Assembly: GCA_047967505.1 (NCBI GenBank)
Contig: CM106541.1
Length of the DNA stretch: 64,000 nt
Origin: Dipteris shenzhenensis
Taxonomy: Eukaryota > Polypodiophyta > Polypodiopsida > Gleicheniales
Reading direction: 5' to 3' (one strand)
Notes under the pieces: model-generated
Told to the model about the DNA's origin: nothing
Seen by the model: only the letters and a program-made list of their open reading frames with translations
Database searches by the model: none
Made by a program: the position numbers and the translations under genes
Part shown: piece after piece, positions 44,871 through 55,872 of the stretch
Position numbering within the stretch: position 1 is the first letter of the stretch
How the letters are laid out: the number at the start of each line of letters is the position of its first letter

Positions 44871-47800
44871 ATGTCTCCATCTTCAACAAGTAGCTCGAGT
44901 GAGGATGAATCCCTCCGTATCCACCATTGCGAAATGTGGTTGGAGCAAAAATCAAATGTCTGTGTGATCGATGTCAAGGAAACATGTATCGTGCTCGCAG
45001 GATTACTCAATCATATCTCAAAGTATGGAGAATGGGATGTGACCATAAACAGGGTAAGGGTTGTAAGTTAAGGTTGATTGAGATACCTATGGGTGTTCAT
45101 ATGTTTGAGTTATGATCCCGTTTTAATTTGATATAGGATGCAGTGCCACACTCGCACATGTTACCCTATGCCCGTCGTGAGGAGGTGAAGCATCGGTGAT
45201 ATGAGGTGGGATCTTCAGGAGGGACCGTTACGGATGCATGGAGTGATGGTGATAGTAGCCCTCCACCATTACCTCATGAAGCCGTGGAGGAGAAGGTGTT
45301 TGATGATATGGTGCGGGATTTATATGTCCATCAAGGGAGGGATAATAGCATGGAGCAGGATGATCTTTTTACCGCAGCATCGACTCCACTGTTTGAGGGG
45401 TGCACATTCTCTGTTCTACGTGCCTCCCTTGAGTTACTAAACTTGCAAACCATCTATGGATGGAGCAATGCAAGTTTGAATGCATTACTCAAGTAAGCTT
45501 TAAAGTCAATTTTGCAAACATGGTGAATTATGCGTGTGGGCCAATTACTCGAATGCTTTTCCTCATTTATGGTCTTCACGTGCAGGCTATTGTGTAAAAT
45601 GCTTCCAAGGGAGAATAAATTACTGACCTCAAGAGATATGGCAAGGCAACATGTGACCTCTCTTGGAGGATTAGATTACAAGCGCATCCATGCATGTGTC
45701 AACGATTGCATTTTGTTTCGTGGACTACATAAGGATGCAAGAGAGTGTCCTACTTGTGGAGAGGCAAGATATAGAGCAGATCTCAAAACCTTGGATGTGC
45801 CTCATAAGGTATTGCGACATTTTCCCATAATCCCTCGCATCCAACATATGTTCAAGTGCAAATCTATTGCAGAGCTCATGTCATGGCATTCCTCCCATCG
45901 ATCAACCGATGGCAAGTGGAGAACTCCCGCGGACTCTCCTGCGTGGAAGCATATTGAAGACACATGGCCAAGCTTCAAGGAAGAACCTAGGAGCTTGAGA
46001 CTTGGATTGGGTATGGACGGTGTGAACCCATTTGGTCTCAAAAGCACGTCTTACAGTGTATGGCTAGTGGTATTGGTGAATTACAATCTTCCACCCTCTA
46101 TGGCTATTAAGAAAGGACATGTCATGCTGTCCCTTCTAATTCCAGGGAAACATAAAGTCAAAAACCCTGTGTTTATTTCTCGAGGGGGTCACTCATCATA
46201 TGTAACCCTATCACGTGAGTTCAACAGAAGGATATTTTTTATTTCTAAAATTTACAGAAATAAATATACATAAGGGACTATTTAAAATAGTTTTGGGAAA
46301 AATTTACAGATTTGTATAGAAAAAGGGTACATTTTATTAATGAAAATTTTACAGATAAGGGATTTTAGAAATAGGCCTTGAACGCACGTGGTATAGAGGG
46401 TTTATACATAGTGACCGCCCCGAGGTTTATTTGGAGCCTTTGATTGATGAGCTAGAGATACTTTGGAGAGGTATCGAGGTGCATGATGTGAGCAGGCCTC
46501 CCTCGTCACGAGACTTCAACTGCAAAGCAGTCTTGATGTGGACGATGCATGACTTCCCAGGCTATGGCGAGTATTTAGGTAAGCATTGCATTTTTTAATT
46601 ATGAATAGGCAACGGACGTGGGACCCTAAACCCACCTTCCACTCTTAATTGCATCTATTGTTCAGGTCTCACTACATCGGGTTACCATGCATGTCCTGTT
46701 TGTGGTCCTTCACTCGTTGCCTCACGGGCAGACACGTTGAATAAGGTCATCTATGAGAATCACCATCGATTTCTCCCACTTGATCATCCTAGATATGTTG
46801 CCCCTTGGAATGAAGTCCTCCCACAATCACTCACCGCGGGAGATTGGATGAGAATTTGGGACGGTTCCACGACTCCTCCACCACTTGGCATGAGCCGGTA
46901 AGGGTTTGTAACTATTGGCTGGAAGTAAAGATTGGCTATATTGGTTGAAAGTAAAGATTGCACGCTAACACTTTATTTTGTTTAGATACTCCATCTTTTA
47001 TCGTTTACCATATTGGTCCCACCTCAAGATCAATCACCTGCTTGATCCCATGCATATCTTCAAGAATGTGGCATCTACCATTTGGGAGCATTTGAATGGG
47101 ACACGAGATTCGGCAGGCATAAGGGAGGATCTACGTACCACAGGGAGGATGCGTGAAGCTTGGCCTCAAGAGAGACCAAATGGGCGTGTTTTTTTACCTC
47201 GTGCACCGTGGATGTTATCAAAGCTAGAGATGGCGACGGTGAAGCGCGCTATTACTACAATTCGTACTCCCACTGGATGCATGAGGTGTTTGAAGGGAGC
47301 CTTTACAAAGAGCAAGAAAAGAGGTGTAGAGCAATTATATGGCTTGAAATCTCATGATTGGCACAAGATGCTCCAAGTAAGTATTTTATATGCATAATAT
47401 CTTTTTCCTTTCAAATTTGTGAGTGAATAGCTATAAGCAACTAATCAACCACCTCCTCGCGGGTTCAGTTCATACTACCTACTAGCATTTCACGTAGTGC
47501 ATCAAAGGACATGAAAGATTGTATTTACAAGATGGGCGAGCTTGTGAGGTATGTGAGCTCAAAGGAAATAGATCCCACCACACTTGACAATGCTCGAGTT
47601 ATGTCAGTGGAGGCAGTTTGTTTAGTGGAGGAGACATTTCCACGTTCTATTCTCACAAGCCAACTACATCTCATAGTACATTTGGTGGATGAGATTGCTA
47701 TATGCGGTACTATACATGCACGATGGTTGTTCTTCCTCGAGCGCTTCATGAAGACCTTGAAGGGCTTCGTGAGACAAAATGCAAGACCCGAAGGTAGCAT

Positions 47801-49100
47801 GGCCGAGGGTTGGTTGGTACAAGAGTCACTTGTATATATTTCTGAGTTTCTTATTGATGTGGATAGCTCTCTCCCACGACTATGGAGAGATGATGAAGAC
47901 CTAAGGATGACCTCTATTGTGCCTCAAGGAAAAGGACGCAACAAAGTAATAGACACGGAGTTGCATAATAGTATCAACCTCTTTTGCATGCTTAATAGTG
48001 ATGTGATGAAAAGATGGGTGACAAGATACGAGGATGCAAAGGCAAGAAGACAAGAAGAAAGGGCCCTCTTTTGTACACACCACGGATCTCGTGTGCCATA
48101 CCCTCAGCATCTAAGAGCACTTCCAAAGGATATTCATGTGGATTGGCTACTTGATGAAATGGAGAAAGAAGAGAAAGACGAGGGGATACATATCACAATG
48201 GAAGAATGGGAGTATGCTAGGGGATGCATGAGCAAGGTCGGTATATAGAATGTTATGCATAAGTTAGGAGCTTTTTATAATTTAGATTACTTATTTAATT
48301 GATTTTTTCTTGGTGTAGTGCACTATGTTTAATGCTATATGGTGTGAGGGCAAGCATTTTCGAACACAACGGATTGATGATAAGAGAAACACACAAGATT
48401 GTGGCATCATTGCTAGCTTTGAGGGAGCCAATGGAGCCATGGATGATTATTGTGGCATAATCCAAGATATCATTATGCTTGACTTTCGACGCTTCTTTGT
48501 GTATGTTTTGGATGTAAAGTGGTTTAAGGACGTGGTGGAAAGAGGCCCTAATGCAACAATCAAATGCCATGCAAGTGGCTTTGTAACTATTGACTCCACA
48601 AAGTTTTGGCAAAGTAGGAAGGACACCCTAGTACTACCGCAACAATGTGAACAGGTACTGTGCACACACATAAAAATACTCGCTTTTAAATATTTGATGC
48701 AAGAAAAGTAACATGATTGTATTTGTGTTTGAATTAGGTTGTCTATCAACCAATGGTGGATAATAATAGATGGTGGCATGTCATACATATTATGCCACAT
48801 TCCAAAGTGATGTATAGTACGTTTACTAATATGGAGCGTATGGAGGATGATCATGGCCATGGACGTGATGATGACCATGATACAAGAGAGGAGGATGATC
48901 ATGAGATAGGAGATATAGATATTGAGGCCGGCATTACCCGTGAGAACGAGCCTACCATTGGAGATGCTGATTTCGATGAGCACATGAGTGGCACAAGTAG
49001 TAGTGGGTTGAATGTATTTGTAGATCTAAACACTTGTTTGGATTTTGAAGTAGATAGTTTGGCAAGGGTTGATCTCATTGAGGATGAGATTGAACCGTAG
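44871..49100 (+). pseudogene. TNP2-type transposase of CACTA B, multi-exon
   Basis: Exons can be followed from ATG 44871 (MSPSSTSSSSEDES, then the CLCDRCQGNMYRAR motif after a one-base slip near 44950) through 45136-45494 (TPLFEGCTFSVLRAS), 45587-46178 (YKRIHACVNDCILF, CPTCGEARYR, LGLGMDGVNPFG), 46425-46902 (VYLEPLIDELEILW, FRFLPLDH-type block, DWMRIWDGS), 46985-47380 (LDPMHIFKNV at about 47041-47073, the catalytic region), 47468-48240 (DUF4218-type, VDEIAICGTIHARW), 48322-48655 (DUF4216-type) and 48739-49100 (acidic tail). It would cut the element ends and rejoin the DNA elsewhere. MITE 2 interrupts it, a stop lies at 45197 and the reading slips one base near 44950, so this copy is defective although well preserved. 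Confidence 0.88.
46179..46424 (+). mobile_element. MITE M, copy 2, with 8-bp target duplication GTTTATTT
   Basis: A 246-bp element with ends CTCGAGGGGGTCACTC and AGTGACCGCCCCGAG. GTTTATTT flanks it at 46171-46178 and 46425-46432. It interrupts the transposase exon of element B between KNP and VYLEPL. Confidence 0.95.
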
Positions 49101-49244
49101 CCCCACAATTGATATTGTCTCATTCTCCTTATTTCACTTAATTCTTGTATATGTGGGCTTGCAAAAAATTATGTGCTTTGGTAATCATGGGCAATGTTTG
49201 GAAAGCAATGATGTACACCAAAATCTCACTTTCTATATTCTCTG

Positions 49245-49445
49245 GAGCGCGTCTATTTACGTGTCTAAATGCGCATCTGAGACGCGCAAATAAACGCGCA
49301 AATACACGCGCAAATAGACGCGCTAATAAACGGGATGTTAGACGGGCCTGTATTTTCTTAGGTCAAACGCGCAAATAGACACGGTGATTTACGCGCAAAT
49401 AGACGAGCGTTTAGCCACGTATTTAGACGTGCCCGTAATTCCTCT
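49245..49445. repeat. Array B-right: TAGACGCG-type repeats
   Basis: Tandem variants (GACGCGCAAATA and GCGCGTCTATT types) follow the transposase stop. They resume at 49711-49765 after MITE 3 and run up to the terminal repeat. Confidence 0.9.
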
Positions 49446-49458
49446 ACTAAAGCAACGC

Positions 49459-49705
49459 CTCGGGGGGGTCACTCATCATATGTAACCCTATCACGTGAGT
49501 TCAACAGAAGGATTTTTTTTATTTCTAAAATTTACAGAAATTAATATACATAAGGGACTATTTAAAATAGTTTTGGAAAAAATTTACAGATTTGTATAGA
49601 AAAGGGATACATTTTATTAATGAAATTTTTTACAAATAAGGGACTTTAAATATAGGCCTTGAACGCACGTGATATAGAGGGTTTATACATAGTGCCCCCC
49701 CCGAG
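49459..49705 (+). mobile_element. MITE M, copy 3, with 8-bp target duplication AGCAACGC
   Basis: A 247-bp element with ends CTCGGGGGGGTCACTC and AGTGCCCCCCCCGAG. AGCAACGC flanks it at 49451-49458 and 49706-49713. The truncated B copy carries the same site uninterrupted (GCGTTGCT at 58479-58486 on the plus strand). Confidence 0.97.
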
Positions 49706-49997
49706 AGCAACGCCTATAGACGCGCCCGCTATTTTGCACGTCTATAGTTGCTTTGTGTTGTTGTGTTTATTCTTTAAGTCCCAATCTAATTTTCAATTAA
49801 TATGGTTTCACTCTTAGGGTCAAAGCTCGAGCGTCCCATCACCGGAGGCAAGCGATCACGAGGGCTAGGGGATCAGGCACACCTGACGAGGGTCAAGGAG
49901 CAGGTGCAGCTCACGAGGACCAAGGATCAGGACAGCAAGACGAGGACGAGGAGGAGAATGATGACGATTCGAATGAGTAGTAATAGGAGAGTAATAG

Positions 49998-50021
49998 TAG
50001 TAGTAGTAGTAGTAGTAGTTT
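49998..50021. repeat. (AGT)n microsatellite
   Basis: Eight AGT units directly after the TnpA-A stop codon. Confidence 0.9.
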
Positions 50022-50309
50022 GCATATACTTCGCCATGTATATCATTTTGTATATCGGCTCGTTTGAGCGATTTTTTATCACCGTTTTTGAAAAGGTAAT
50101 TTTGTAACAAACAATGTTGTATATCTTCGACATGTATATGCTTTTGTTGCTCAATCATTTCATTTGAGCGATTTTGTATTATCCTTTTCGCAAGGGAAAT
50201 TTTGTAATAAAAAGCTTTTTTTTATAATTACAAAAAAAAAACATTACTGGGGCAAAATAGGGCTTGCTATGGCCCTGTTTAGCCCCACTAATGCTTTTTT
50301 TAAAGTTCT

Positions 50310-50420
50310 ATTAATCGTCATTATATAGCGACGTTTACTAGTGTGGCTATATAGCAACATTTATCATTGTCGCTATATAACAACGTTTAGCGACTGTTCT
50401 TTTTCGACGCTTATAACGAC
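50310..50420. repeat. Array A-right: degenerate GTCGCTATATAGCGAC palindromes
   Basis: Three or four diverged copies (GTCATTATATAGCGAC, GTGGCTATATAGCAAC, GTCGCTATATAACAAC) lie about 100-200 bp from the right end of element A. Confidence 0.85.
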
Positions 50421-50510
50421 GTTAATAACGACATTTGTGCCCGTTAAAAAAAAATTAGTGTAAAAAACATCGGTATTTTTGTCGAAAAAGGACCTATGCC
50501 TTATAGTCAG

Positions 50511-53141
50511 GAGCTTGTAAACTTCTAGAAAAAAAATTTTGTATTAATAAATTACCTCATTATAGATGTATTCTCAAATGGATATGGTTGAATTTTAGAC
50601 CTTTTCATTGGTTCCAACATGACCTTGCCTTGTGTTGTAGAAGGTCACAATGTCATAGTAGTAAGGGAGGAAATTCATATGCCTACATAACAAAGGGGAT
50701 CACTACTTAGCTTGTATCTTTGGTTGAATGAAAAAGTAAATGGTTTGATAAATACATTGTGCTATGTTCCCTACATGAGCAACAAACTCCCAAAAAACTT
50801 TAGCCAAGGTTCATGGAGGCAATTGAGGTTCCGATGAAGTCCAAACACATGATGGGAGAAGGAGGTGGTACTAAGGGTGATGAATGCACACAACACAAAT
50901 GACCACAAGTGCAGTGAAGATAATTTGGAGCCCAAATAGGCCCCAAAAAAAATAACTAAAGAAAGGTCTTCATGGAGCATCTAATATAGTAATGTAATTG
51001 AGAATATATAAACCAAGAGGCAATCCATTTATCATGATACATTTTCCTTGTAAGCCCATGGGTATTATCAATATGTTCATGATAGGTTTTGATGTGAGCG
51101 ATTAGTATACATATGGCTATGAAAAGCTTTCTTAAAAATGAAGCAGTATAGTATTTATGTGACATTGCACTTTCTATTTCAATACAACAGTTGTTGTAAG
51201 TGCTTCACTTTTGCTTTAGTCTATTGAGGTTTCTACGTCCCTTGCTAAAAGAGAGCTTGTCCTTCTATTTTATAAAATCTCAAAGTGTGCTATTCACTTT
51301 AGTGGCATTATAAATTGTTGAGAGAAAAGTTGGAATGATGTGTAATCCTGCTACTATATTTGTTTGTACGCAACATGCAAAGGAAATATTAACTAATTGT
51401 GAAGATGACTTTTTTTCCCCCCATCTAGCCCTATCATAATTTTAAAAATTAACATAATGGAATATATTTTGTATGGGATTTTAGAAAACTGTGATTAGTA
51501 CAAGATCCTTTATAAAGGGTGTGAAAATGAAAGTGGAAGAAAGTGTTGTAGCTAATGCAATTACACCAAAATTAAGGATAGTGAAAACAAACTATTTATT
51601 CTCTAATTTTTATTGAGTCATTGTTGCATTGTTGTTAGTAATTGTGACCTCTAAGACATTGAGTGTGTTGTTTGTCTCTTGGTTTACTTGCTTATACATA
51701 ACTTTTTGGGGGAAAATGCATTTTTTACCATTGTTAGAGGGAATCTTATAGCAATTGCCCATGTTACAAATTTAGAAATAGAGAACTCCGTTTGAGATGT
51801 ATTGCCACAAGATAGTATTTTTAGAATCAATCAATTTTGTTTACTTGCAAGCTATCAAAACCCAATCCCAAGTGACATAAAACAATTGGGTCACCATGAA
51901 ATTTAGCAAATCAGCAAAGATAATATATGAAGTCCATAGTAGCAAAACACCATAGGTTTACATAATATTTCTCTCTTAATCCTAGATGAGAAGTGAAGTT
52001 TTCTTTTTGCCAAAAAAGAAGAAGTGAAGTTTTCATACATTGAGGGACATACTAGGAGCATATTGGTTCATATTCACTCCAAGGTAGGGCTGGTGGGGAA
52101 GAGATTCAGCCCCTCATTATTGATTTCTTCAAGCAGATGCCAAATTGTCATTGCTATTATGAGGGATGGGTCCCTAATATTAATTTCTTTCCAAGTTCTT
52201 ACCAAATTATCATTATTAGTTTGAGAAACGAGGTCCCATCCATGCAACCCAAAAATTTAGATAAGGCCCACTTGCTCTTTGAGTCAATAGGATGCAATGG
52301 TCCCAGAAGAGCATTACACTAAACTTAGGTATGATAGTGACAAAAGCCCTAATAACATGGTGGCAAAAGAGTTTTTATTTTAAAAAAAATTCCATTAAAA
52401 TACCATAATGTCTTGGTGGAAATGTGAATTTCATATCATTTTCAACCCTTAAATTTCAACAAAATCATTGACCTAAAGAGCTCAATTGTTTTGTGGAAAA
52501 TTTGGAAAAAGAAGATGGGGACCAGATGACAGCTTTGCATTGAATTTTCCATTTCAAGAAAAACTACTACAATGTCAAAATAAGGTAAGATTCACATACG
52601 GGCGTGCACGTCCTAGCAAATATAATATCCGCAAATAGCATGTTGCTATTTCAATTGTCTACCCTCAAATGGTTTCACAAATGGGTGCGAACACGCTTAT
52701 TTAGTATCCTGATAAATGTTGGGAGGCAGTCTAAGGCCGCCAATTGGAGGCGGTCAAGAGTAGAGAATGTGCCATGATATCCACTTGGCCACTTCTCATT
52801 TGCTGAAAGTTAAATTTATAGGTTTGTCCGGCGCTCGTTTGTGAAAGTGCTTATGCCCAATGGCCAAAGAACATGTAGGGCCCATGGTCCAATGTCCCGG
52901 CGGCCGTTTGTGAAACCTTCCTAAGGCCTTAAAGAATAGCTGAGTGTTGACAATAATAAGAAGAGATGGTTGATATCAGGGCTTGACGAGCGTATACTAT
53001 TCCTTTACAAGTGTAATGCTTTCACGTCCAAGCGAGGTAGTTGAACGTGGCTTTCAGGGGCAGCAAATAGGTTTGCTCTCTACGCGAGTGTTCTAGAGTT
53101 GATTAGCCTGCACTCTTTTTGGTTTACGCATAGAATGCACG
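50511..53141. other. AT-rich region between CACTA A and the patatin gene
   Basis: No gene is supported. A stretch near 52090-52320 has a moderately protein-like plus-strand frame but no motif. The last 500 bp are less AT-rich and probably hold the promoter of the patatin-like gene. Confidence 0.45.
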
Positions 53142-53148
53142 TATAAAT
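53142..53148 (+). promoter_or_regulatory. Putative TATA box of the patatin-like gene
   Basis: TATAAAT lies 161 bp upstream of the start codon at 53309. It is the best TATA match in the preceding 300 bp. The position fits a 5' leader of about 130 bases, but the transcription start is unknown. Confidence 0.5.
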
Positions 53149-53308
53149 TGATTTGTTGCACTAGAGTGAGAATTGGAATTATTTAAGATAGATCGATGAT
53201 TCATCTGTTTGATGATCGGTTTGTCACTTGTAGAGAGCGATTTGCAGGCTCATACGTATATTGATCATCACATATAATATTCCATCACCAGCGCGATCGT
53301 TTGCTTTA

Positions 53309-55703
53309 ATGGCTACTACTTGTTGCAACTTCCAGGGCGAACCCGGCAAGAGAATCACAATTCTCAGCATTGACGGCGGTGGCGTGAGGGGTCTCATCCC
53401 TGCCAGGGTGCTGGAGTTTCTCGAAATCCAGCTTCAGGTGAGAAATTATCAGCTTCAGGCATGAATTTCTCACGCACATTGCAGTTTTGCAAGATCGATC
53501 AACACTGGATGCGAAATGCCATCACTATTTAGAGTCGTTCATATCGTCGTGGTAGGATTTGGATGGGCCGGATGCGAGGATAGCAGATTACTTCGATGTG
53601 GTGGCCGGAACAAGCACGGGAGGCATCATCGCGGGAATGCTTACAGCACCAAATGCGCGAGAGCGTGCGCTCTTCACGGCAAAGCAAGTAGCGTGCTTCT
53701 ACATGGAGTATGCTCCAGTTATTTTTCCACCCAAAGCGTAAGATTGCTGGTCCTTGTCAACTTTGAGTTTCCATAAGGGTTCAAGCACGCTATGATGTAC
53801 TAAACATTGTTGCTTATAATGTAGGCCGGGAGTTATAGGCTCAACGGAGGAGCTACTATCTATGATCTCTGGTCCAAAGTATTCACCAACGAGCCTAGAA
53901 AGGCTTCTGTCTGACAATTTTCATGATATCAAAATGAGTGATACAGTTACAGAATTACTCATCCCAACTTTCGATATCAAAACAATGCAACCCACCTTCT
54001 TCTCTACCTCTGAGGTACTCCCAGCCCTGACTTTTCGAAATCTGACGAGCTGTTCCTGCATTTCAACTTAGGAACAAAGTAGCTGCCGATAAACTTTGAG
54101 TTACTATAGCTATGGGCCTGTGGAATCCTTTTGCAGGCCAGAGAAGACAACTTAAAGAATGCATACCTCCGGGACATTTGCAGCGCTACTTCTGCTGCTC
54201 CAACTTATTTTCCCCCCTACAACTTCCAGACTTCAGAACCTCCAGAAAAAGTTAGGGAATATAACCTTATCGATGGGGGAGTTGCCGTGAACAACCCTGT
54301 AAGATCTTGACTAATAGAAGTAAACGCTAGCATTAAATGATCGCGTCCTTCTTACTCGCAGCCGTCAATTCTGTCTGACTAACGAAATGATATGGAGCAT
54401 TGTAGACGCACCTGTCCATAATTCATGTTCTGAAGGAGAAATTCAAGGGAAACGAGGAGTTCTGCGGGAGGATGATGAATCGGGTGAACTTACAAACTTA
54501 ATATATTTACTGTCATGTTTTGGCCAAAGTAACACAAAGACTATGCTGGAAGCTGCCAACCTTATAAGATTGTTAGACCGGTGGATATGTCTGATCAATG
54601 CAGGACTATCGCAGCCTTTTAGTGCTCTCTCTCGGCACAGGGAGCAAATGGGAGTCTTATAGCGGCAGGGAGGCAGCCCATTGGGGAGCTCTGTCGTGGG
54701 TTTTGAAAGATGGACGGGTTCCCATTCTTGACATTTGTCTGAATGGAAGCGCAGACATGGTAGACTACAACCTCTCAGTCGTCTTCCAGACACTAGAGTG
54801 CCCAGACAACTACCTTCGGATCCAGGTAACATTCCTCCTTTGGCATTTTTTCATCGAGTTTGTATTTGCCTCTTCTTTACTTGCTTAGATTGTTATAGCC
54901 TCTCACAACATCCCATTGGAGCTCACAAGTACCATGCTCGCCTTCTACGTGCTTGCTAGATGCTATCACAACCTCCCATTAGAGCTCACCATTAGCATGC
55001 TTTGCTTGCTAGCAGCTTGACTGGTTAGGACCTTCCTCCTCTTCACCAAGAAGGCATTGACCATAGGACAAGCTACACAATGTAGTAGGAGCAATTGTAT
55101 TACTAATGATTAGGATATTCTCCGAGGATGGTTTGATTCCCCTACTTGTGCACAACCAATGCTACTAGCTCCATGTGCAATAGTGTTGCGTCCCACACCT
55201 CTCCTACAACCACCTTTGATGGTCCCATAGAAGTTGGTTATTGTGTTCAAGAAGATATGTACCATGAATCATTGTTAAGCTATAATGAAGGTGTCTTTTT
55301 GTAGAGTATTAAAGATGTAGTTCAATGAATTTACTTCTTTATAGACATGATAACCACTATCTCATCCTTTAGTTTTCACCAAATCATAGACTTAAGTGAA
55401 AGTTTTATATTTTGGAACATATATGGTGGTGAAGAACATTTCTCATTCTCTGTACATTAATGTGCCCCACTTAGTTGCCAACCTTGCTTGCTAAACTTTG
55501 CACTTATGTTATTAACCCTCTTAGATATTTTTCCATATATTTTTTTGCATGACACTTGATTTAATTTAAACTTTTGATTTCTTTGTTATTGTCAAATTAG
55601 CTCCAAATTAGTTGATCTGTGATACTTGTTATACACACACACACATATATGTATATATATGTATATCTATGTATATCTATATATACATATACATATATTT
55701 ATA

Positions 55704-55745
<42 letters not shown>

Positions 55746-55769
55746 GATATGGATACGTATATATATATG

Positions 55770-55821
<52 letters not shown>

Positions 55822-55829
55822 TATGTATA

Positions 55830-55872
<43 letters not shown>

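Larger units (their letters stand above)
41876..49765. mobile_element. CACTA-like family B element, complete, 7890 bp
   Basis: The terminal inverted repeats are CACAACAAGACAAAGCA (left, from 41876) and CACAACAACACAAAGCA (right, read inward from 49765), matching over about 28 of 31 bases. The element is flanked by TTT at 41873-41875 and 49766-49768, the 3-bp target duplication expected of CACTA elements. It carries divergent TnpA-like (minus) and TNP2-type (plus) genes, and TAGACGCG-type repeats at both ends and in the middle. Two MITEs sit inside. It is nested in an intron of the TnpA-like gene of element A. Confidence 0.92.
41171..49980 (+). pseudogene. TnpA-like gene (plant transposase Ptta/En/Spm class) of CACTA A, intron invaded by element B
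   Basis: Coding blocks run from ATG 41171 (MAAREIIEDRKGK) through LKQKYPNPSNWEF, a basic block near 41400-41590 (KPSWADKADWKFFKKQNRDH, GTSHFGASG) and an exon near 41702-41835 (GRFPTNAETRHAF, VEVAART). The last exon is at about 49818-49980, ending in the acidic tail DEDEEENDDDSNE before TAG 49978. The order matches the TnpA gene of element B. TnpA-type proteins bind the subterminal repeats of CACTA elements. There are TAG stops in the first and second blocks where CAG would fit, and a frameshift near 41390. The intron from about 41836 to 49817 contains the complete B element. The last splice junction does not keep phase exactly, so details are approximate. Confidence 0.7.
35228..50510. mobile_element. 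CACTA family A element, about 15.3 kb, with nested insertions
   Basis: The left end begins CACTACTATACATGG. The right end, read inward on the other strand, gives GACTATAAGGCATAGGTCC and then a shared TACCGATGTTT, a degenerate match to the left end. Arrays of GTCGCTATATAGCGAC lie near both ends and again in the middle. Two divergent genes are carried: a TNP2-type transposase (minus, 39976-35639) and a TnpA-like gene (plus, 41171-49980). The B element and three MITEs are nested inside. The exact right end is uncertain: 50460 (TTAGTG) is an alternative, and no clean 3-bp target duplication is visible, so one end may have decayed. Confidence 0.75.

Noticed and set aside
50440-50460. TTAGTG as the right end of CACTA A
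   Set aside because: Kept as an alternative only. The alignment of the left end with sequence up to about 50510 is longer, and no 3-bp duplication supports 50460.
52024-52322. Two overlapping plus-strand ORFs near 52.1-52.3 kb
   Set aside because: Protein-like in places, but without a motif and with stops in between. They were not called as a gene.
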